NCBI GenBank assembly: GCA_024743405.1
Contig: JANSWP010000045.1
Coordinates: forward strand, 1-56,194
DNA: 56,194 bases
Direction: 5' to 3'
Source: Bacteroidota bacterium
Lineage (GTDB): Bacteria > Bacteroidota > Bacteroidia > Chitinophagales > Saprospiraceae
A model generated the notes under the pieces. It did no database searches, had not been told where the DNA came from, and worked only from the letters and a program-made list of their open reading frames with translations. Shown in pieces: positions 8,331 through 16,141 of the stretch; the first letter of the stretch is position 1, and each line of letters starts with the position of its first letter. Made by a program: the position numbers and the translations under genes.

Positions 8331-10175
8331 ATGAAAAATATTCAACTCATTCTTTTCTTATTACTTCCAATTTTCGTCTTTGCCCAACGAACCCAAAAAC
8401 CACCGCTCCACGCCAAACATTGGATGGCAATCACAGGAAAACCACTTGGCGCTTCGGCAGGCGCACAAATATTCAATGAAGGGGGCAATGCTATCGACGC
8501 TGCCTGTGCTATGTTAGGTGCGACTTGTACGATGTGGGATGTTTTGAGTTGGGGTGGCGAAACACAAGCTTTAATTTACAATCCAAACACAAAAAAAGTT
8601 ATAGGAATCAATGCATTAGGTGTTGCTCCTACAGGTGCAACTGCAGATTTTTTCCTTAACAAAGACATGAAATATCCACCACAATATGGACCACTTGCAG
8701 CGGTTACACCGGGTACCCCTGGCGGATTAATGACAATGTTGGCAGAGTATGGAACAATGAGTTTAAAACAAGTTTTGAGACCAGCAATGGAAATGGCAGA
8801 AGGCTATCCGATGGAAGCTCAAACCATCGAAAGAATGGAACGAAATAAGGAGCATATTAAAGAATGGCCTTATTCGAAAAAGTTGTTTTTGACACATTTA
8901 GGAGAAGAGCATGAGTCCCCCCATCCTGGTGAAATTTTCGTACAAAAAGACCTTTTGAATACCTTACAAAAATTGGTGGATACAGAAGCCAAAGCATTGA
9001 AATCTGGCAAGTCTCGGAAAGAAGCGATTTACGCTGCCAATGACCGTTTTTATAAAGGAGACATTGCAGAAGAAATAGCGAGAAGCACACAAGAACAGGG
9101 TGGACTAATTACAAAGGAAGACCTCGCTAATTGGAAACTCTACACCGAAGAACCTGAAATGACTAATTATAAGGGAATTGATGTCTATAAATTAACCTCA
9201 TGGGTTCAAGGCCCAGTCATGTTGCAAGCTTTAAATATGATCGAAAACATGGATATGGAATGTATGGATTTCAATACCGCAAAATACATGCATGGTATCT
9301 GTCAGGTAATGAATATGACCTTTGCCGACCGGGATTTTTATTACGGTGACCCTTATTTCCCACCAGCAGAACCTATGAAAGGTTTATTGTCAAAAAAATA
9401 TGCGAAAAAGCGATATGAAGAAATCAATTGGGAAAAAACAAACAAAAAAGCCATGCCTGGCGACCCTTATCCATATGAAGGAAAAGTAAATCCTTTTATG
9501 AATTTATTGAAAGCATGGGGAAAAGAAGATATGTCCTATGCGCCACTAAATTTTGATGAAGATCATGAATTTCCAAAAGATGAAGATTTTTATTTAGGTA
9601 CAACGACGATTCAAGCTGCCGACGAAGACGGATGGATTGTTTCGATTACCCCAAGTGGTGGTTGGGTGCCCGCTGTAGTGGCTGGTAATACGGGAATAGG
9701 TTTGAGTCAAAGAATGCAAAGTTTTGTACTTAAAGCAGAAGAAAATCCCTATAATGTGGTCGAACCTGGCAAACGCCCAAGGGCAACACTAACGCCCGCA
9801 ATGGCTTTGAAAGACGGCAAACCTTATCTTTCATTTGCTGTTCAAGGTGGCGATAGTCAAGACCAAAATTTGTTGCAATTTTTCCTCAACATGGTCGAAT
9901 TTGGAATGACGGTTCAAGAAGCAACAGAAGCTCCGAACATAAATACCTTTCAATTGAGAGGCTCATTTGGCGAACATAAAACACGTCCTGGGGTACTTTT
10001 AATCAATCAAAACACGCCACCCTGGACTCGAAAAGCATTGAAAGAAATGGGTTATAAATTGGAGGTTTTAGAACGAACGTCAGGACCAATCAACGCTATT
10101 TATTTTGATTGGGAAAACGGATCTATGTGGGGCGGATCTAGTAATCATGGAGAGGATTATGGAATTGGATGGTAA
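8331..10175 (+). CDS. ggt: Gamma-glutamyltransferase (periplasmic, Ntn-hydrolase)
   Basis: A 614-residue precursor that should cleave itself into large and small subunits and transfer or hydrolyse gamma-glutamyl groups, for example of glutathione. It has a signal peptide (1-18, ending FVFAQ). The N-terminal part carries the family's GGNAIDAACAM motif (about 49-59), the substrate-binding region and PGTPGGLM (about 126-133). The autocleavage site is LGTTTIQAADEDG, with Thr424 as the expected nucleophile, aligned with the TTHYSVVD start of the E. coli small subunit. Downstream, PGKRPRATLTPAM and the Gly-rich GGDSQDQN are typical. A TPR lipoprotein gene follows after 66 bases and may be cotranscribed. 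Bacteroidota carry several such paralogues, so the physiological substrate is uncertain. Confidence 0.87.
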   Translation: MKNIQLILFLLLPIFVFAQRTQKPPLHAKHWMAITGKPLGASAGAQIFNEGGNAIDAACAMLGATCTMWDVLSWGGETQALIYNPNTKKVIGINALGVAPTGATADFFLNKDMKYPPQYGPLAAVTPGTPGGLMTMLAEYGTMSLKQVLRPAMEMAEGYPMEAQTIERMERNKEHIKEWPYSKKLFLTHLGEEHESPHPGEIFVQKDLLNTLQKLVDTEAKALKSGKSRKEAIYAANDRFYKGDIAEEIARSTQEQGGLITKEDLANWKLYTEEPEMTNYKGIDVYKLTSWVQGPVMLQALNMIENMDMECMDFNTAKYMHGICQVMNMTFADRDFYYGDPYFPPAEPMKGLLSKKYAKKRYEEINWEKTNKKAMPGDPYPYEGKVNPFMNLLKAWGKEDMSYAPLNFDEDHEFPKDEDFYLGTTTIQAADEDGWIVSITPSGGWVPAVVAGNTGIGLSQRMQSFVLKAEENPYNVVEPGKRPRATLTPAMALKDGKPYLSFAVQGGDSQDQNLLQFFLNMVEFGMTVQEATEAPNINTFQLRGSFGEHKTRPGVLLINQNTPPWTRKALKEMGYKLEVLERTSGPINAIYFDWENGSMWGGSSNHGEDYGIGW

Positions 10176-10241
10176 TTTTCACACAACAAGCATTACACTT
10201 AACAAATCAATAACGCAACATCAATCATAAAAACAAATAAA

Positions 10242-11843
10242 ATGAAACAATTATTAGCCCTATTATCATTTGGTCTTTTGATTTTGACGAACTGTACTCA
10301 GCCCAATCAAACTTCCGAACCCGTTTCCGAAGAGGATAAACTCGGAAAAATAAGCTATGATTATAAAGGTTCTGATGATGCTCAACCAGCCTTCAAAAAG
10401 GCATTATTGCTACTACATAACTTTGAATATGATGACGCATGCGAAGCTTTCTTGGAAGCCCAAAAAATAGATTCCACTTTCGTGATGGCTTATTGGGGCG
10501 AAGCGATGACCTATAATCATACCCTTTGGCGCGAACAAGAATATGACAAAGCCAGAGAAGCCTTAAAAAAATTGGCAGATACTCAAGAGGATCGAATGAA
10601 AATGGCTGCCTCAGAATTAGAAAAAGATTTTCTAAGTGCTCTTGAGGTTTTGTACGGGGAAGGCACAAAAAAACAGCGAGATAGTCTTTATTCTGACCAC
10701 TTGAAAAAGATGTATAAAAAATATCCCGAGAATCATGAAGTTGCCTCGTTTTATGCACTTTCTTCCTTGGGAGCAGCTAAAAACGGAAACGACCTTGAAG
10801 CCTTCAGAAGAGGAGAAAAAGTAGCTAAAAACATCATTGCGGACAATCCTAACCACCCTGGTGCTTTACACTATTTAATTCATTCTTGCGACGATCCAGA
10901 ATATGCGCATTTGGCATTAAATGCTGCCTATTCTTATTCAAAAGTAGCGGCAGATGCTGCTCATGCGTTGCATATGCCTTCGCATATTTTTGTAGCCTTA
11001 GGTATGTGGGATGAAGTGGTCGCCTCAAATATTGCCTCTTGGAATGCGGGATTAAAGCGAAAAGAAGCGAAAGGACTGGACAATGATGCATTAAATTACC
11101 ATGCCTTTCATTGGAAAACTTATGGTTTATTGAATCTTGGCAAATTTGACGAGGCCGCACAGCATACCAGAGACATGAATAAATATACCACCGAAAAACC
11201 TTCCAAAACAGCTCGTCGGTACTTCCTTGGCATGATTGGAAATTACCTTGTAGAGTCAGGAAATTGGGAAAGCGATATTGCCGAATTTGGAATGGATAAG
11301 GAAGATATGGGATTCCATTTTCAATCGCTTTATTCGTTTTTAGATGGTATGAAAGCCTATGTTAATAAGGAGCCCGATAGCTTATTGAGGGTTATCAATA
11401 AAATGGAAAAAGAGCGTGATGAGGCTTCTCGAACCATAAGTGATGAAGGAATCCCTATGTGTGCTGGTACGGTTCCAAACCTTCCGAACCAAGGAGCCAT
11501 TGACAAAGCAAAGGTTCTTGAATTGGAATTACGAGCACTTCATGCGTGGAATACTTCTGAGGCTGAAAAATGGCTCCAACAAGCGACTGAACTTCAAGAG
11601 AGTCTACCTAAACCCTCTGGTCCTATTTATATCATCAAACCTTCATTTGACTTGTATGCGGATTGGCTAATTGAGAATAATCGCCCCAAAGAAGCGGCTA
11701 TTCAATTTGAAAAATCATTAGAACGAAGCCCTCGTCGGATGGCAGCATTGAAAGGAAAACTTCGGGTAGCCGAACTACTAGGCGATGAAAAAACGGTCAA
11801 AGAAATGTTGAAAGAATTGGAGGGAGGAGAAACAAAAATTTAA
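10242..11843 (+). CDS. TPR-repeat lipoprotein
   Basis: A 533-residue exported protein with a lipoprotein signal (lipobox LTNC at about 15-18) and helix-turn-helix repeats of the tetratricopeptide type over most of its length. Clearest are the units around 47-85 (LLLLHNFEYDDACEAFLEAQ), 285-310 (YGLLNLGKFDEAAQHTRDM) and 470-505 (RPKEAAIQFEKSLERSP). A CAGTVPNLPN segment sits around 407. TPR proteins act as scaffolds, and nothing here suggests catalysis. It follows the gamma-glutamyltransferase gene on the same strand and ends in front of a strong terminator hairpin. Confidence 0.75.
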   Translation: MKQLLALLSFGLLILTNCTQPNQTSEPVSEEDKLGKISYDYKGSDDAQPAFKKALLLLHNFEYDDACEAFLEAQKIDSTFVMAYWGEAMTYNHTLWREQEYDKAREALKKLADTQEDRMKMAASELEKDFLSALEVLYGEGTKKQRDSLYSDHLKKMYKKYPENHEVASFYALSSLGAAKNGNDLEAFRRGEKVAKNIIADNPNHPGALHYLIHSCDDPEYAHLALNAAYSYSKVAADAAHALHMPSHIFVALGMWDEVVASNIASWNAGLKRKEAKGLDNDALNYHAFHWKTYGLLNLGKFDEAAQHTRDMNKYTTEKPSKTARRYFLGMIGNYLVESGNWESDIAEFGMDKEDMGFHFQSLYSFLDGMKAYVNKEPDSLLRVINKMEKERDEASRTISDEGIPMCAGTVPNLPNQGAIDKAKVLELELRALHAWNTSEAEKWLQQATELQESLPKPSGPIYIIKPSFDLYADWLIENNRPKEAAIQFEKSLERSPRRMAALKGKLRVAELLGDEKTVKEMLKELEGGETKI

Positions 11844-11854
11844 CTACATCATTT

Positions 11855-11909
11855 GTTGAATTGGCTTTTTGTATGATAATAGTTTTTTTATACAAAAAGC
11901 CAATTCAAC
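11855..11909. terminator. Perfect 19-bp inverted repeat, probable terminator
   Basis: GTTGAATTGGCTTTTTGTA (11855-11873) is exactly repeated in inverse at 11891-11909, with a 17-base T-rich loop. It begins 12 bases after the TPR gene stop and is the likely end of that transcript. No long T run follows the right arm, although each arm contains a T5/A5 tract. Confidence 0.7.
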
Positions 11910-11937
11910 TTTCTATTCAGCATACTTAATTCTCTAA

Positions 11938-13158
11938 ATGATAGAAAATTTACCGCCTCTTTCCCCAAAAACGATTGCACTAAAGATAAAGCCCTCCGTC
12001 GAAAAAATCATCCGGAAGGGTCATCCATGGCTATTCGAAGCAGGAATTACCAAACAAAATAAGGAAGGTAATGCAGGAGATTTAACGATCATTTTTGATA
12101 ATCAAAAGAATAAGTTTTTAGCGATTGGATTATACGACCCACACTCTCCTATTCGGGTGAAAATTCTTCAAGCAAATAAATCTGCTAAAATAAATGCCGA
12201 ATGGTTTAGAGAAAAAATTAATGCAGCCTATGAAAAAAGAAAACCACTCTTTGAAACCGAAACGAATAGTTACCGCTTCCTTCATGGAGAAAATGACGGA
12301 CTGCCGAGTTTTATCGCAGACGTTTATGCAGACGTTTTAGTGGTCAAATTGTACGCTTTAATTTGGTTGCCCTATCTAAAAGACCTTTTTCCAATCCTTT
12401 TAGAAATCAGCCAATGTAAGACGCTAGTACTTCGATTAAGTCGAAATGTCCAACAAAAAACTGAAGAATTACATGGGCTCCATGATGGTCAAATTCTTTT
12501 CGGCACTTTAGAAAATGAAGTTATTGTTTTTAAAGAACATGACGTTTTGTTCTCTGCCAATGTCATTCATGGTCACAAAACAGGTTATTTTTTAGACCAC
12601 CGCCACAATCGAAAAAAAGTGGGGGAATTATCTAAAAACAAAACCGTTTTAGATGTCTTTTCTTATGCTGGAGGTTTCTCCGTTCATGCCCTTCATGGTG
12701 GCGCAAAAGAGGTCATTAGTCTCGATATCAGCGCCCAAGCCTTAAAAATTGCAAAACAAAATGTCGCACTCAATAACCTTCAAGCTAAACACCAAACTTT
12801 AGTAGGCGATGCTTTCCAAAAAATGCAAGAATTGGCAAATCGACACCAACGTTTTGATATTATTATCGTTGATCCGCCTTCTTTTGCCAAAAGAGATTCG
12901 GAAGTAGAAAAAGCGTTAAACGCTTATGCTCAATTGACAAAATTAGCAATTGAGCTAGTCGCAAAAAATGGAACATTGGTAACGGCATCCTGTTCCAGCC
13001 GGGTTTCGGCTGATGATTTTTTTGAAGTTGTACTTTTCCAATTGAAGCAATCAAATCGGTCATTTCGTGAAGTAGAACGGACTTTTCATGATATAGATCA
13101 CCCGATTGGTTTTGAAGAAGGAAAGTATTTGAAGTGTGGGTATTTTCGATTGGATTAA
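11938..13158 (+). CDS. rlmI: Class I rRNA large-subunit (cytosine) methyltransferase, RlmI-like
   Basis: A 406-residue SAM-dependent methyltransferase. An N-terminal PUA-like domain (about 12-90, with KGHPWLFEAGI) binds RNA, and a Rossmann domain follows from about 185. Motif I is VLDVFSYAGGFSVHA (about 238-252), the acidic SAM-ribose residue is in ISLDIS (about 262-267), motif IV is DPPSFAK with Asp312, and the catalytic cysteine is Cys352 in TASCSSRV. These match the RlmI family, which makes m5C1962 in E. coli 23S rRNA. The exact target base in this organism is inferred. No partner genes are evident. Confidence 0.85.
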   Translation: MIENLPPLSPKTIALKIKPSVEKIIRKGHPWLFEAGITKQNKEGNAGDLTIIFDNQKNKFLAIGLYDPHSPIRVKILQANKSAKINAEWFREKINAAYEKRKPLFETETNSYRFLHGENDGLPSFIADVYADVLVVKLYALIWLPYLKDLFPILLEISQCKTLVLRLSRNVQQKTEELHGLHDGQILFGTLENEVIVFKEHDVLFSANVIHGHKTGYFLDHRHNRKKVGELSKNKTVLDVFSYAGGFSVHALHGGAKEVISLDISAQALKIAKQNVALNNLQAKHQTLVGDAFQKMQELANRHQRFDIIIVDPPSFAKRDSEVEKALNAYAQLTKLAIELVAKNGTLVTASCSSRVSADDFFEVVLFQLKQSNRSFREVERTFHDIDHPIGFEEGKYLKCGYFRLD

Positions 13159-13333
13159 TTTTTTTTATTTTTTTTCAAAACCTTCCCAACGTTTTTCTAA
13201 TCCTTCTCGTCTTGTCTGTGATTTTCCGGAAAAATGATTCAAAACTGGTCATTATATCTTTTGATAGGATACTTCTAAAGTATTTTTTTAGAAAGATAAA
13301 ATGCCACCATGTTCGCAGATTTAACTTTCTTGT

Positions 13334-13942
13334 ATGGAAATTCACAGTACACTTAACAGATCTTCCGGACTAAACTTATTGCTCATACCTTTGAAAGAAC
13401 AACAAGTCATACAAAACGAATTAGATCAAATAATTGAAGGTTGTTTGAAAGGGAAACGGCAAGCGCAACAACGACTCTATCAAAAATTTTATAATCAAGT
13501 TTTTGGAGTTTGTTTGCGCTATGCAAGTGACCGATTAGAGGCAAAAAGCTTAGTAAACTCTGCTTTTTTAAAGGTCTTCAAATCACTACAACAATTTGAT
13601 AAAAAAGGTGCTTTTGGTGCTTGGCTAAGTCGCATTGCCATCAACGTAAGCATTGACCATGTACGAAAGCAAAATCGCTATCGACAACATACAACCACTG
13701 TACCTGAAATGCCTGAGGTTCCTGCTAATGAAGAAATTTTGTCAAAAATGGCGACTGAGGACATTATTGAATGTATTCAAAAGGTGAGTCCGACAAGCCG
13801 TACCATATTTAGTTTGTATGTCATTGATGGATACAAACATGGTGAAATCGCCGAGATGTTGGGCATTAGTGTAGGCACTTCTCGATGGCATTTATCAAAT
13901 GCTAAAAAAGAATTGCAGGAACTTTTGAAGAACTATTTCTAA
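13334..13942 (+). CDS. ECF-type RNA polymerase sigma factor
   Basis: A 202-residue sigma-70 family factor. The region 2 segment runs about 45-115 (QRLYQKFYNQVFGVCLRYASD, with a GAFGAWLSRIAINVSIDHVRK stretch for -10 binding). The region 4 helix-turn-helix runs about 140-198 (YVIDGYKHGEIAEMLGISVGTSRWHLSNAKKEL). Length and layout are typical of ECF factors. It is 10 bases upstream of a membrane-anchored barrel protein, followed by a lipoprotein gene, so the three form one operon. The start codon is uncertain: residues 1-30 are outside the family core, and a TTG at about 13389 is an alternative. Confidence 0.88.
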   Translation: MEIHSTLNRSSGLNLLLIPLKEQQVIQNELDQIIEGCLKGKRQAQQRLYQKFYNQVFGVCLRYASDRLEAKSLVNSAFLKVFKSLQQFDKKGAFGAWLSRIAINVSIDHVRKQNRYRQHTTTVPEMPEVPANEEILSKMATEDIIECIQKVSPTSRTIFSLYVIDGYKHGEIAEMLGISVGTSRWHLSNAKKELQELLKNYF

Positions 13943-13952
13943 AAGATTAGAC

Positions 13953-15233
13953 ATGAAAAATAATCAAGAAAATATTTGGTCAAATATAAAATCGCGGGTT
14001 CAAAATCATCAGCCTGATGAATATACAAATTCAGATTGGGCAGCTATGGATGCGTTGTTAAATGCCGAAGAGGAAAAGCCACTTTACCTCAATGGGCAGT
14101 TCTTTAAAAGATTGAGCATTGTTCTACTGATTGGTATTATCTCCTTTGGGCTCTGGAGTTTGGATGTATCAAATACATCTCTTCTAGTGGAACAAACAAA
14201 TACCGTTCAAACGAATAATGACGCAAATTTTTGTGCTGATAATAATTCAAAAAACGAAGCCTCAAAAGCTCCATTCCTCTCTGATAATCAATTAAATAAA
14301 GAACTAAAAGCAACGGAAACAATAAACTCTAAAAACAGAAATATTCAAAAAAAATCCGTTCAAAACCCTCCAGAATCTACGTTGGATACTGATTTAAATA
14401 AAACAAAAAAAGACGCGCACTCTAATAATTTTGAAATTGAAAAAGACAAAGAAATCATTTCTTTAAATGGAGAAGAAGAGGAAGAAGAAGTAACAAATAA
14501 TATTAAGCCAACTCAAAACCGAAACCTCCTAATTCCTTCTGAGATCACTTTTTTAGCACTAAAGGAACTAGAATCTTCGCCTTCATTTCAATTTAATGAA
14601 GTTGATATTTACAAGGGTCCCAATCGCTTATTTTTCGGGAAATGGCATGCTGGCTTAGTCTTAGGAATAAACAGTTCTATTACAGATTATCAAAATTTCA
14701 GGCTTTCTGTAGTACCACATATTGGACTATTTGCCAGCAAAACTTTAGGTCGAAGATTAGAGTTTCAGGTCGAAGCTCATCTGAAAACCGTCGTAAATTA
14801 TAATGAAACACAAACCTACGAAGAAGAAGTTTTTAGTTCAATCGGTTGGGTAGGTAACACCCAATTAACATATCAATACAAAGGCTTTACCTCTCTCGAT
14901 ATTCCTTTGACTTTTAAATATGCCTTGGGGAATCGTTTTGGAATATTAGCTGGAGGACGATTTAGCTTTCTTCAATCGCATGAACCCGCTGAAAGTTTAT
15001 CTTTCAATGGATTATATTCAGGTTCCTCCTTACAAGAACGAGTTCCTAAGAAAGGATTTTGGGATAAAGACATAGGTTTGGTCATTGGCGCAGAATATTA
15101 TTTAAACACCAAGTGGTTATTGGATGTGCGCTACGTTCAAGGATTGAAAGATATTACGCCAGATAATTTATACGGAAATACAAAAACACACATGAATACT
15201 GATTTGCAAATCTCTATTCATCGCTTTTTCTAA
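13953..15233 (+). CDS. Putative anti-sigma protein with C-terminal outer-membrane barrel domain
   Basis: A 426-residue protein whose N-terminus (1-50) has no signal peptide and should stay in the cytoplasm, with QPDEYTNSDWAAMDALL resembling the start of other sigma-linked Bacteroidota membrane proteins. One transmembrane helix follows (about 53-70, LSIVLLIGIISFGLWSL), then a long polar, Asn/Lys/Glu-rich linker (about 71-190, including a run of Glu). The C-terminal domain (about 215-426) has alternating beta strands and ends in HRFF, the terminal-Phe pattern of outer-membrane barrels (PorT-like). This arrangement would span from cytoplasm to outer membrane. Its placement 10 bases after the sigma factor suggests it controls that factor. 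Function is inferred from context. Confidence 0.65.
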   Translation: MKNNQENIWSNIKSRVQNHQPDEYTNSDWAAMDALLNAEEEKPLYLNGQFFKRLSIVLLIGIISFGLWSLDVSNTSLLVEQTNTVQTNNDANFCADNNSKNEASKAPFLSDNQLNKELKATETINSKNRNIQKKSVQNPPESTLDTDLNKTKKDAHSNNFEIEKDKEIISLNGEEEEEEVTNNIKPTQNRNLLIPSEITFLALKELESSPSFQFNEVDIYKGPNRLFFGKWHAGLVLGINSSITDYQNFRLSVVPHIGLFASKTLGRRLEFQVEAHLKTVVNYNETQTYEEEVFSSIGWVGNTQLTYQYKGFTSLDIPLTFKYALGNRFGILAGGRFSFLQSHEPAESLSFNGLYSGSSLQERVPKKGFWDKDIGLVIGAEYYLNTKWLLDVRYVQGLKDITPDNLYGNTKTHMNTDLQISIHRFF

Positions 15234-15251
15234 CAAAAAAAAATAACAATC

Positions 15252-16004
15252 ATGAATACAAGAATCTCTTTAATCGCAAGCCTTTTTCTAGTTGGTTTTT
15301 TCTCTTGTAAAAAAGATTTTGATTTCGATAACGGTATTATTACGCCTCCTGTTGAATCAGAATTTTATGTCTCGGGAACTAACATTTTTGATGAGGTAAA
15401 CTCCTATGAATTTAACTATCAAGGAGGAGAATTAATCCACCCAATGGTAGAAGTAACCTATGGTTCTGCATCGGCTATTGGTGAAGAAAATGGGGAAAAA
15501 TACATTGTTTCAATGGTCGGAACTAATCCAGGGTCTTACCGAGATCGAACATTTAAAGAAAATGACCCTTCAGGAGGACCAATTGGTATAATAGGAAGTG
15601 GTTTGTATATAAAGATCAATAGTGATCGCCCAGCATCAGAAGCAAACAGAAAATTCACTCGCGAAGAGTTAGCAGAATTAATACAAGTTGGCAAACATTA
15701 TGGATTTGGATCAGAAGCTGGTCAGGTCGAAATTGGGTTTGCTAGTAGAGACATAGACGAAAAAACAAAAGCCTTAATTCCTTGGCAATTTCCTGGAATA
15801 CAAGGAACCTCAGATATGCCCAATACAGAAAGTTTCTTTAATGTTTTAGAAATCGATGAATACGAAGATCCGACCGATTATAAATATGCAAAGGGATTGA
15901 AAGCAAAGGTTAGATTCAATGTCAATTTGCGTAACCACTTTTGGATTCATACAGATCTCTATTTGAGGGATGTAGAAGGGGTTTTCTTTTTTGAGTATGA
16001 ATAG
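15252..16004 (+). CDS. Lipoprotein of unknown function in the sigma factor operon
   Basis: A 250-residue protein with a lipoprotein signal peptide (lipobox FFSC, Cys19). The mature sequence is mostly beta-rich, with SEFYVSGTNIFDEVNSYEF near the start and SGLYIKINSDRPASEANRKF in the middle. I recognise no catalytic motif. It starts 18 bases after the barrel protein and is the third gene of the sigma factor operon, so it may be a sensor or target of that regulon. Confidence 0.65.
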   Translation: MNTRISLIASLFLVGFFSCKKDFDFDNGIITPPVESEFYVSGTNIFDEVNSYEFNYQGGELIHPMVEVTYGSASAIGEENGEKYIVSMVGTNPGSYRDRTFKENDPSGGPIGIIGSGLYIKINSDRPASEANRKFTREELAELIQVGKHYGFGSEAGQVEIGFASRDIDEKTKALIPWQFPGIQGTSDMPNTESFFNVLEIDEYEDPTDYKYAKGLKAKVRFNVNLRNHFWIHTDLYLRDVEGVFFFEYE

Positions 16005-16092
16005 ACATAAAATTTAATTCCAAAATGAAGTCTATAATTTTTTGAAATACTGTGGCATATTGAGTTAAAAGAATAATCTCAATTTTTCTACC

Positions 16093-16121
16093 TTGCACAC
16101 TGAAAAGAATTTCTAATTTTG
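16093..16121 (+). promoter_or_regulatory. Bacteroidota sigma-A promoter for the permease gene
   Basis: TTG (16093-16095), an 18-base spacer and TAATTTTG (16114-16121) match the TTG-N17-23-TAnnTTTG consensus. The -7 element ends 20 bases before the ATG at 16142, so the leader would be short. Confidence 0.6.
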
Positions 16122-16141
16122 CAATATTTTCAGCAAGGTAA

